DNA from: Heligmosomoides polygyrus polygyrus
Taxonomy: Eukaryota > Nematoda > Chromadorea > Rhabditida > Heligmosomidae
Length of the DNA: 64,000 nt
Assembly: GCA_947396885.1 (NCBI GenBank)
Contig: OX377202.1
Location: forward strand, 109,200,221-109,264,220
Direction: 5' to 3'
Made by a program: the position numbers and the translations under genes. Below are positions 45,601 through 57,600 of the stretch, in pieces; the stretch's first letter is position 1, and every line of letters begins with the position of its first letter. The notes below the pieces were generated by a model that did no database searches, was not told the origin of the DNA, and saw only the letters and a program-made list of their open reading frames with translations.

Positions 45601-48600
45601 AAACGCAACCATCTCCGAAGCTTCTGCGCAAACACACTGCGCCACAAAAGGCATCTCTCGCATGTGCCGCCGATGCCGCCACGACGACGACGACGATCTG
45701 GCGCCGCTCGCTCGCGCTCCTCCACTCGCGATGATTGATGGATGATGAGTAGATGATGCATGCACACACACACATAACCGAATATCTCCGGTTACATGCC
45801 TCGGCTACTTACGGCCGGCGTTCGAAACTTCCTGTGTACATTCGGGCCACTTGATCGCCACTAAGTGCTCATTCAAATAGTCTGACAAGGTCTGGACAAG
45901 CACTTAAGCCGTGCTTAGAGGCCTTTGGAGGCTTTTACGGAGACCGAGCGGTCCTTAGCTTGGCAAGGTGGGGTCGCAGATGACCAGAATGTAGAGAAAG
46001 GACCCACTTCGTCGGCAAGTGAACCCTTATATAAGACCTCCAAGGCTACCAAGCCTCTGTAAGGTTTTTCTTCCGTGACTTCCAAGAAGTCCTTGCAGCG
46101 AAAGCTTTCTTAACCTCGCAGAAAACGCATTCTTTCCCAACTCCTCAGTCAAACTTTAGAAGGGGTCTCCAAGTTATAATCATCATAAACTTGGCCTTTA
46201 CCCAACCTACTCTCTTCCACCAACCCAACAGGGCCCAAAAACCGTAGATTCTTCCAACCCCGCTACACATTCTACCCAATATGAACTCAGTGCAGAAGGT
46301 GCAGTTCAAGTCGGATCGAACAAGCCGACGGTTTCGGTGGTGGCTTGGTTAGAGACGCAGAAAATTGCTCCGCTCTGCTTCTCTGACTCTATCTGCACAC
46401 CCTTCTGCATTCTGCGAGTACCCAGGTAGTAATTCTAAGCTGAACTTCATAGAGGTTTGCCCCACTTCTCTTGAACCGGACACCTCCTTGGCGCAACGAA
46501 TCCTTAGGATTCAGATGCACCTTTATTCTTCTTTACCCTTCACTCGCAGAGTCATTGTTCTAGCCCAGCAAGCACTCAGACACCTCTTCCAATTGTTACC
46601 TAGCAATAGGATGCATGGCGCACCCCAGGGAATTGTCACTTTTCCGTCCTTCAACCTTTCGACTAGGATTTCCACAGAGTCTGGACATAGTGCAGGTTCA
46701 TACAAGTTGACCCCAACCAACTTGTACAGCACTAAGCGCTTCGAGATTGAGAATATTGGTGAAAAAGGTATGGTTCACTGGACCTTGAGCAGCACACAAG
46801 GCTCTAGGCAGTCTAAACTCCGTGGAATAGCAACCGAAAGGCTCGTTTGTAGAAGGGTAAAGGTCTTCCGGAATGCGCCATGCATCTCCCATCTCCATTT
46901 GATGTATAGGTGCATTTGAATGGATAATCGTCCAGTGATTCTCCAGCCTGTAGGCACTGCACCATGAAAAAACACCTAGGCTCTAGCAGCCTAAACTCCC
47001 CAAAAATCGCCATGAAAGGCTTGTGGAAGGAGTGGAAGTGCAAACGTCGTCTCGGATGCGTCATGCATCTTCCACCTCCAGGTAATGGATATGGATACTC
47101 AGCCCGTAGGCACGTTGTTTCGAGCTGAATCGACCAAGACCCTGCAAGTATCTTCCGGTCTCCTGGCCTCACTGGATGACCTCATAGTAGCCGCCGCGCG
47201 GACCACACACCACGAGCGACCTCTGGTGCCATTAACTAAACAGCGCACCGGAGACACAGGAGAAGAGACCTGGTGGTACTTGGCAGTTAATTTAAACCAC
47301 CCAGGTCGTGCCGTGACAGCAGCGACACCCATCCGTCGCACAACAACTGTTTCACACGGTACCCACTCGTCGTCGGTCGGACCACCAAAATTGTTTATTC
47401 TCCGGCGCGGAAAGTCTGTCCGCAGGTGATAAACTGCACGCGCCACGGGGGTTCGTCGGTTCGGGCTGGGCTGCGTCGCCTCGCCGTTGCCGCTGCGACG
47501 ACGACGACGGCGACCAGATAAATGAAAGCCAGTCAGCCACCCCCATTGACGCGGTCGGCTGTACTCCAGCGTACAAACCTCCAGCGTTTCGCGCTTCATC
47601 GGCACGCGATAGTAATCTCGCAACAGCGATTAATTCCCAGTGTGCACACGGTGTTAACGACGTGCCAGTGCCACTGCGGGTGAGTGCGAGAGGCGCCATC
47701 GACGGCAACGACGACGCGATGGCCGTTGTCGACAAGGTTGCCGCCGGGGCGCGCTCCGAGTTTCCGATGAAAAAAGATAACACAACACGACGACTGCATA
47801 AGCGACTACGACGACGACGACAACGAAGGTCGGCGGCATCGCTTTCACATCATCACCGCGACTTTACACGACCTTACGGTACACGGTGGACACGATGAAC
47901 TTCACTCGACACCTTCCGCAGCCACCTTCTAGACAGCCCCTGGGTTCCGCGGAACATCGGACAGGACCCAACGAACCGCCTAGACGGTATTGAAGATCGT
48001 TGGGGTTGTAACGCATCTGAAGGACCTAATCTTCAGCTCAGACTATTCTTCAGTCAGGTGACAGCGAGTTTTGGAACATTTCGGCCGTAATGTTGCCAGC
48101 CAAAGCAGTTGAAATTCATCTGAAGAATCTACCCTGGCTCACAATGAGCTCATGACCTCGTAGGTGCCTTCTAGGCCACCTGCCGGGCCCGAAACGTGGG
48201 AGTAGTCCAAACGAAGAGAACAAAAGCCGCCTCCGAAGTCAGGAGTTCATTCTTAGCCAGGTTAGGCACTTCCTCTGAATGCCTACTGTCCTGGCTGATT
48301 TTCCTATGAAGAAAAAGCTCCGAAAGCAGCTCTCACCTAACCGAAGAGTAGTCAGTCCGACACTGAACTAGAGATTAGCTCCCTCTGACGATTTCCAGCG
48401 CCAGAGACTTCCTAAGACCAGCACCCGATGGACCACGCACTCCACAACCTTCGGAGGCAGCTTCCAGGCAGCTCTTTAGCTCCAGACCTCGTCCAGAACA
48501 CGGATGAAGCCGTCCTAGACACGCTGAATTCCAACCGCCTTGGCTGACTTCTCCCTGGACCGATCGCTCCAGAATGTACAGCCCAAGCCAGTGTTCAGGT

Positions 48601-51600
48601 CTTTTAGACGAATTCCAACGTCACTTCGAGTAGCCTTATGGCTATTGATGGCTGATGGCTGAGTGGCTCCAGAACTCACTGGCAACGTAGCTAGAGAGCA
48701 GTCTAAGCCAGAATTCAGGCTTCTCAAGCTCAAACTCCAACGCCTCCAACATCTGGAAGACCTCTGGGGACTCGGGTGGCTCGAGACCACCCGAAAAGAT
48801 CCTCCCGGAGACCATTCTATCCTGAAGTCTAGTCTCCCCATGCGAATTCTAACTCCGAACACCGGATGGCAGATCAGCGTGGCCTTCAGAAGCTCGAAAG
48901 AACAGGTTTCCACCCCATCCCAGGCCACCGTTAGGCTTGCCACTAGATTCAGCGTCTTTGACTTCTGAACATGCTCAGTGGCTCTATGTCTTCTGAAGGG
49001 TTCCACGATACGTGGGTGATTCTATGACTTCAGGAGGTCAGAAGGATCAGGAGCAGGTGAGGGTGTATTCTGAAGCAGGATTTAGCCATCTGGCGAATTC
49101 CTGAGACTTCAAATTTCTGAATGCCCAGGTGGTTTCTAGCTGGGTTCGTAGCTTTCAAGCGAAGGATGGAGAGATTCTGAATGAGAGACTACGTCCAACG
49201 CTTTACGTGGTGAAATTCGAGTACTTCTATAGCTCTTAGATAGCTCAGGACATTGGAAGTGGCTGGACGTAGGCAATTTTGAGCCGAATCCTACCCTTCT
49301 TAGGCAATTTTCATCACCCTTTAGGCGCTCTGTAGGTTTTTGCTGGCCCATTGGCTAGAAGTCAGCAGATGAACCGGGCTGAAAACCTCTCTGGGCTGAA
49401 GCTCAGCCTCTTCAATAGAATTCCGCCGAGGAAATCCAGACGGCCCTAGGGCTTCAGAGCACAGAACACACCTGAAGACCAACATGAACCAGGCCCCAAC
49501 CTCTTGACGAAGCAAAAACTCAAGTCAATTGACTTCAACGCTCCAACAGACGATCGGAACAACGGCTAATCGCCGCTTTTCAAAACGGGCATAGCGTAGC
49601 GAGCGTTCGGTGGCGCCAACCTGTCATAGGCACCTCTCGTCTCGTCGACCTCACCGCCTCAAATGCGGTATCGCTACCCGCGTTGACACATGAAGATGGC
49701 GACGACGACGGCATCGTCGGATGGGGCAGGCAGGCAGGCATGCAAGGCCTTCATCTCTCTCAGCTCATCACCCCATCCGCTCAGCAATTACCTATTCTCA
49801 AAACGGGAGGGAGGAGGGACAGGTTTTGAACGTCTGACGACGACCCTGGCAGGCAGGCAGCTTACCTCCAGCTACTGGCAACAGCTGTGCGGCGTCGGTA
49901 TGCGTCTTCTGACCGTAAACGCCTCTAATAACTCCGGCAGATAGCATCTCTAATTAGGGCCGGAGAAGGGCGCCACCACACTGGGACCCCGTTCCTTGCC
50001 AGCCACGAAGACGACCTCCTATGGCGCCTGTGGAGGAGCAGGTGTTTCTGGCGCCTGCACCAGCGTCCTAAATCCATTGTAGCAAGTCGAACACGCGCTG
50101 ACAATCCGATGACCGATCACTCTCCCTGCCCTACCCTGCCATCCATAATTGGCTTGATTGACTGCGGGCTTTGAACCGAGAGCAGCCAGCGGGCCGACAG
50201 CCACATTCCCACGGACACAATACCACACGTACGCGAAGGGATACTTCGGTACCAGCAAAAAGGCCAGACGAGAACGTCTCCAAACAGTGAATGCGACCAG
50301 TTGGAGAAAAACGCCCGCCGGCCACGACCACGATTCCCTTTCGCCTTTCGCCTCGCCTCGCGCCGCCGCCGCAGCCACCAAACTCGGAGCGGCGACACAC
50401 CACGGAAACCGGCCCAAAAAATGCGCGTAAGCTACAGGCCGAGCCACGGAAAAAACCTAAGCGCCCACCGAAAAAACCGCTCGCATTTGGAGCAGCTTTT
50501 ATGCAGAGCATTACGTGGACGATTCAAAAACGGCTCGGCGTCGGGGCAGGGCTGAAGCTCGGGGCAATTACGGGTATCGGAGACGCTTCTTAGTTCATCT
50601 GTTGCCTGAATAAGGGAAGAAAGGCCGATGGGCTGGCTTTAGTGAGATGCGCCATGCTTTAGAATCGACCGATGAGGTGGTGGAGCAGAATCTCGAGACA
50701 ATAATAGCTATGGGAGACGTTTCGTAGCGCATCTGTAGCTCCAAAAAGGGAGAGAAGAGGTGGCATGTCTGCCTTGGGCGGGTTTTATACTTCGTCGCCG
50801 CACGGTGCGACACTATGAAAGCTATCAATATCGAGACTTCGCCTGCCTTACTCTTCTGAAGCTCCAAGAAATAAGCTTTAATCGATCGTTTTGGGATGCG
50901 CCACGCATTCCACTTGTAGACAGTATGGCAAAGGCCCCTCGTGAGTGCGCATATGGCTCATGCAATGACCTAATGGAGCATAGAAAACGTAGCAGATCTG
51001 CCTTAATCAGCGGCTTTGGGATGCGCCACGCATTCCACTTCCGCTCAATATCATAGAGGCACTCTGAGTGCGCATTTAGTTCATGCAACAACTTATGAAG
51101 GCCAAACCATAAAGAAATTGGTGTCCTCCCTACCTGAACAAGCCCTTGTGGCAATTCAGTGACCACGCAGCGATGAAGAACTCGGTTGACTGGTTGAGAA
51201 ATGAACCTACAACTCTCTCGCGATGCACTCAAGACCCGCCACCCTCGGCCAACGGCACCACGTGCGACTCAGACTAGGCATAGACGTATTTAATTCAGTC
51301 CAACTTCAGCTCGAATACTCTAAAGAAGGGCTTAGCTAAGTCAAAGGAATTCCTTCAGGTCTAAAGCCTCTACATGAGCTAGTGGAACTGCAGAGCGGTT
51401 CCATGCCGTCACCTCGAGGCTTTAGATCTAGAAGCATTCGTATGGCTTAGTTTAGCTTCCCTTCACAGCACTAAAGCTGCAGTTGAACTGAACTACCTTT
51501 ACCTATGATTAGCCTTAGCCGCATGTGGCGCACTTGGTGAAAGGCGAGGCGTCTCGAGTGCATCGAGATATGATTGTAGGCTCAATTCTCGACCAGTCAA

Positions 51601-54600
51601 CCGAGTCCTCCACCACTGTGTGGTCACTGATTTGACCAAAGAGCTTGTTCAGGTAGAAGAAGACACCGATCTGTTCATAGGCCGCCTTTCAGAAGTTATT
51701 GCATAGATGCATTCAGAGCGCCTCTACAATGTCGAGTGGAAGCGGAATGCATGGCGCATCCAAAACGATCGATTGAAGCCTCCTTTTTGGAGCTTCAGGT
51801 GGACAAGGGTACTCTTTCATAGCCTCCAGTGGCACAGTCTTCACCTTTACTTGCTCAGGGAGGGAGATTGACGCATCAGCGTCACTTCAGCTTCTGCTTA
51901 GAGGCTCAGACAGCGTTCGAATCGTTTCGGAAGCACGGCGTATTCCAATCCTCAGCCAGGGTGGGGGCACGATTCCTTTCCCAAGGAACCAATCCTTCAC
52001 CGTACTCCCCTTCCCATGTCAGCTAGAGCTTCACGCCCGCTGAAGAAGGGGAAGGGGGAAGGGGAGGGGAACGGGATGCCGCCGCCGCTTCCCATCACAC
52101 TGACCTGGAACAACTCAACAAATAGTCAGTCAGTCAGCAGTTCGTCCGTCGGTCGCGGGGCGAAAAGGGCATCACTATCCAGACAAAGGCCATCGTCGGT
52201 CGCTCGGCTGGTCGGCCAGCCCCCGTTGGCCTTCTTCTCATCACCCGCAATGCCCTCCTCGACGAACTCGAGCCGCCGATCAATCAGTGGCTGGCTTCGT
52301 TTCAGCTGATACCCTCGAGTCTCGAGGCCCAGACCCGACCACCCACAGTGTTCGTCGCCGACGTCGTCGTCGTCAGCGGCGTAAGTTCCTCCATTAGGCC
52401 ATAAAAGTGGATGCGCGAGACACGGCACGACAACGACGACGACGAAGACGATGTGTGTGGTCTAACACGGGTTCGTCGTCGTCGTCGTCGTGGCTATTGT
52501 GATGCAGATGAGGTCGGCTGCGGGCGCGTGCTGGTTTGACACGGATTCCACTGAACTTGTTCACCATCAGCCTCCCCTGGAGCAGCAGACGGCACTTCAT
52601 TCAACTCCATCGCCTAAAGGGCACGCCTAGACGATGTCGGCCTCGAATGGAGGGCACAGTATCCGTCCGTACAACGACACAGCAGAAGGCTCCCCCAGTG
52701 TCCAGTGCGCGAAGGCTCGGGCCACCACACAAGTGCAACATCCATCGCCATTGACGTCGTCTTCGATGGGGGCCACCGCGTGCGGGAGGTCATCACCTGG
52801 CACCAACGGCGTCGTGCCAGGTCGCCAAGGATCGACGACGACGACAAACACCGTGGTGAACCGAAGACGACGCAATGGGGCATGTGTCGTCGTCGACTTC
52901 GGGGCGCGAGGACGACGACCGACACCGTGCGCCACCCGGCCATGCCACCACCAGCACCGCCACCACTGTGTGTACGTCCCAATCATTCGCATCATAACGC
53001 CAGCACATTGCGACACGCTCCACAGGTGGTCCTTGCAGGTCACCACGCCGAGCCGCCTGCCATCGCCGTTCTCCCGGGTAGCCTTGCAACCCGTCAATCC
53101 AAGCAATTCAGCAATTCGGCTTCCTACTCCTTCAGAAGACCACAGAATCCCGATAACCACTTCGAGAATCCCGTACAAAGCCCCTTAGGAACAGAGAAAG
53201 CGTTCAATTAGATCCATCTGCGGAACAATCCTAGTTTTGGGGAACAATTGGTGTTTTCTCCCGGAATTCCCTACCGTACAACTACTCAACAACTCAGTAG
53301 CCACCACCTTGGTGGAAGGGAAAGCTCGAGCAGTCTCAAAGAAGGACGAGGCGTATAGTAGATAGAAACAACTTTCATCATTTCGATTGGCCCACCCAAA
53401 CTAGGACAGCATCCAATCACTATCAGACAGTCAAAAGGCAGTCGAAAGCATGGCGCAGCCGATCCTAGACGCTCCGCAGGCATTTCTTCTGACACCATTT
53501 CAACCTAATACCTCACCAAGTCACCTCGCGGTTTCCTAGTCGGGAGGGGAGGGGACTGAAACGAATGACGCTACATGGCGTCTCCTTCCATTCCGTCTTG
53601 TCTTGCTTCCGTGTGGTGGGAAAGTAGCGTCAGCCACTCGAATTAGAACGACAGAATCATGTCTTCATCACAACAAAACAGCCGACGCTACATGGCGTCA
53701 GTCAAACGCCAGGCGCAACCATCCTTCGCGCCCCCCCCCCCCCCGAGTAGGAAGGTGTCGCGGACTGAACCGTTGAGTATTTTTCATACAAAAGTCGATT
53801 AATAAGAGAAGTGGACTCTCAAACCCTACTGATCACTCGGAAACACGCTTCTACAGACTCTTCAAACCGCTCCAGGCGATTTTCCTAGTCGGGGGGGGGG
53901 GGGGGGGAGGAGGAGGTAGAAGAGCACCGTAACCATGGACGCCTTGTGCTTGAACGTCAGAGACATGTCGAAACATGACAAAGCCGCCCATAGACGCGTG
54001 TTTTAACGTCAGAGACATGTAGAAACACGGCAAACCTGCAGACGCATATTTTCTTCGCGGAAAGGCACGTGATAACAGGAGCACGTCATAAGTCAACGGT
54101 GTGTCCCTCCCAACTGGGAAACCGTTGAGAACTGAATCAACACTCAGCCTTTGGACACTATTTGTACAAAAATCACCTTGAAGAGCAGCGGATAGATTCG
54201 AAACCTAAGGACTTCCAGGAATAACACCCTGAACGGCTCATCAAACCGTTACAGGAGCACTCCTAGTTGAGGAGGAGGAGGGGGGGGGGAGGCACCTTGC
54301 ACATGAATGAAGTTAACCACGCCAAGTAGCGTCTAAACATGGAAGATTACAGATCAAAGGCGACGCCATGTAGCGTCTCGCTCTAACTCCAAGAAGCCAC
54401 TCTGTTGCCTCTTCGTTCGAGAGAAGGCAACAGACGCCAAATGGCATCTGCATCTTCCCCCCCCCCCCAACTAGGAAACCACATCCATACAGACATACAG
54501 ACGCACTCGCCCATGGACCACCCAGGTTGTCGCGGCCGCCGAAAACGCGGAGGCGCGACAGGGGATCCGATTAGACGACATCGACGCGGCTATTAACAGA

Positions 54601-57600
54601 GATTAGGGCAGACATCTACAGGACGACGAGCTGGGCGGTCTTCTATGCGTCACGAAGCCGCTTACTTTCACTTTCTTACAAATCCATCGTAATTTGATGT
54701 TTTCCTAGTCGGGAGGGCGACTAGACTGTCAAATGTTCATCTCGTCAGAACAGGTTGAAACTGCATGCACCCACATGACCTTGTTTCGACCTGTTTCTAA
54801 CGTGGTAACAGTAAAATGCCACATGGCTTGCGCTGTCCCACCCGAATAGGAAGGCACACATAAGCGCATCGACGCGAAAACAACTCGGATCAAAACTCAC
54901 AGCGCTGAATCCGATGCAGTATGGAGGTGAAGGCCGGTCGAAGCGTGTGCAACGATGGCAGACGAGCCGAGAGATGATCGAAGAAGTCGAAACCCGTAGG
55001 TGTGGTGATCTCCCAATTCAGATGCGCCAACACGAGCAGTTCCCAGCTCTGCAAATGGCAATGGCATCACATAGCGGTCTTGTTTGATCGTCGTTTGCTG
55101 GTGATTAATCATCAATAGTGCAATATGATGCCCTCCGAGGCGGTGGAGGAGGGCGGACGACGAGGAGCAGGAGCAGGAGAAGAGTGCACGAACCACCAAA
55201 ACGCACCAAAACGTCGTGAACTTTTACGCTGTCCGCCGTGTAGTACGAGATTCGAGCGGCGTTCATCGGTTGCGGAGCTTTCACCTTGCTGGCGATAAAT
55301 AAGCATACACCGGCCAGCACCTGTAATTAGGGCACTTTTAGCGCGATTAGGACCTTAGGGCGAAGACAGCTGAATCGAATCGAATCTTGTGCTCTCCCTA
55401 CCTGAATGTCTTGCCGGAATATGTTCTGAAGCGACAGAAAACGATCAATGAGTGACACGGCCAGCGGAAACACGTCCGCATCGCATTTCTCCTCCTACAA
55501 AATCACAGCTTATTATGGTCCGGTCGAGCCCAACGTGGGGTCTCTGACACGCTACTTACCTTAGCCACATCGAAAATCCATTCCACCGCCTGTTCGCGGT
55601 GTATTGGCTCGATGTGCTCTTGGACGGCAGTGAAGTAGAGGTGATTCGACTTCAGGTTTTCCTTAAAACACCCCCGATTAGAGCTACAGCCGCGCCTTCC
55701 CGAATGCAAATTGCCGACGCCATGTGGCATCGTGGCGCGTTTCGCGGTGACGTTGTCAACGAACCTCTGCGATCAGTAGATTCTCCAGCACACGTTCGTC
55801 TCGATGAATCGAGCGATCGTGACAACTGGGCACGGACGGATGCTGTGCGGTATTCAGGCGTACATCCACTGTCGACGGTCGCTTTCGGGACACCACAGTC
55901 GGCTGAAATGGAAATGGTCCGTGGAAGCGTTTTTTAGACCTTTAATCAGATAGCCTTAAATGATCAAGGACGACGTTACTCAATCCCTTTTGGGATGCGC
56001 CACGCATTCTACTTCTACGGGATGTCGTGGAGGCGATTTGAATGCGTATTTGGCCTACACAATGACTTGCGGTGGCCAGCCGATGAAGAAGTCTGCGCTC
56101 CATCCTTCCCAGACAAGTCTGGTACCAATTCTCCATCAGTCCCGGGTCGGTGAATTGGTACCAGACCTGTTTGTGAAGAATAAAGCGCTGACTTGTCCAT
56201 CAGTTGGCCACCGCAAGTCATTGTTTGGCCAAATACGCATTCGAATCGCCTCCAGGACATCCCGTAGAAGTAGAATGCGTGGCGCATCCCAATAGAGTGA
56301 GTAACACCTTCGCTTCCCTCTTTATCCTTAATCGGAATGTTAGTCTTATCAGGTAAGCAGGTGAGATAGCCCCCATGCACATTAAGCAGCCATTTTCCCT
56401 ATCACTATCCCTGATACAGCTCTCAATAGGATATTTTACCTTGTATGAGCGCATTTTTTACAACTTTGTGTCATTATTCGGGCATGAAACAGCTGAATTC
56501 TGTCAGTGGAGAACAGATCATGAGCAAAACTCGGCAACATTTAAGTCTCCAAAGCCAGAGGACTCCGGTTCGAGTCCCGTATGGCGCTAGAGCTTCACCA
56601 ACAGCAGTCCCATTCTCCATAAATTCTTCTGCATTTCCTCCAGTTTCCGAATAGAGCCGTAGGTCACTTACTGATTGAATTGGCGACTGGAAGGAAGGCG
56701 CTCCCATTGATTCTCCTCAAAGATTGCTCCGCAGACAACAACTCGTCCAAATCTCTTTCCATGTGGGACCCGCACGTACAGCGACACTTGCTGGGGCTTC
56801 CCATCCGAATGACTTTTCAGATCTCGGATCTTCCACCGAATTTTAGGGTTTCAGGATAGAGATCCTCTGCGGAATACAAGCACGGGGAGAGCACATTACA
56901 AATCCTCAGTCTGATGGCAGAAGCTCGATAGAAGACCTCAGATGTCGCTTCTTCCCGTTTTTTTTTTCAAATTTTACCTGCGATGCACACGAATACAACG
57001 TTCTCAGTTCATGCCTGTGAACTGCCGACTTCTAATGGATGCGTACTTCCGTCGCGGTCGTTATGAAAGCTCTCTATATCGATTAGGCGGCGCAGACAAT
57101 CAAAATTGGTCTCGCGGCACCCGGCGACTGAAGTATAAACCCCACCTCGACCCAGAACATGATTGTCTGCGCCGCCTAATCGATATAGATAGCTTTCGTA
57201 ACGCCGTGCCGATCCGTGACGGAAGTTTGAATCCATTAGAAGTCGGCAGCCTACTCGCATGAACTGAGAACGCACATCCATGTGGTATCGCAGGTAAAAT
57301 CGAAGCAAAAACCGGGACAGGCCACATGTCAGTCCTCCTAGGCGAACTTCTGCCATCAGATTAAGGATTTGTAAGGTCCCCATTGTTCACTGCTTCATCT
57401 AGAATTACCAATAATTTCAGATGAAACAGCCAGCAAGGGATCACATGATGAAGTATCCCAAGTGAATGAGTTTTGCCGTAGCTGCACACATGAGAACTCG
57501 TCCGCTTTTACGAGTGGGGTCCCCGAAAACTCGCGGAATTCACACCAAATCGTCTCTTCTATCTGATGTATTGATCTGATCACATCGTCGTCCGGTAAAA

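Larger units (their letters stand above)
40208..54900 (-). other. Cyclin D intron 5 (14.7 kb)
   Basis: GTGAGT donor at 54900 and a TTTTCAG acceptor at 40208. Contents: CTGT/CCGT microsatellite and two 115-bp satellite units (40.3-40.8 kb), a foldback (42 kb), tandem repeats and hairpins (43.6-47.1 kb), variant SINEs (50.9-51.8 kb) and four MITEs (53.5-54.9 kb). Stretches at 41.0-41.9, 45.2-46.3, 47.2-50.6 and 51.8-53.5 kb hold GC-leaning sequence with no exon I can support. Confidence 0.85.

Noticed and set aside
46365..46919. 184-codon plus-strand frame in cyclin D intron 5
   Set aside because: Runs through hairpin and tandem repeats, with no recognisable domain; likely chance.
47099..47783. 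Long minus-strand frames near 47.1-47.8 kb
   Set aside because: Low-complexity Arg/Ala-rich translations of CGACGACG-type sequence, overlapping in several frames.
52627..53211. Overlapping 168-184 codon frames on both strands
   Set aside because: GC-rich triplet-like sequence gives long frames in several phases at once; composition looks repetitive and no domain is visible.
53731..53745. Long poly-C and poly-G runs as functional G-quadruplexes
   Set aside because: They are terminal parts of MITEs and single homopolymers rather than spaced G tracts; their lengths may also be sequencing-sensitive.
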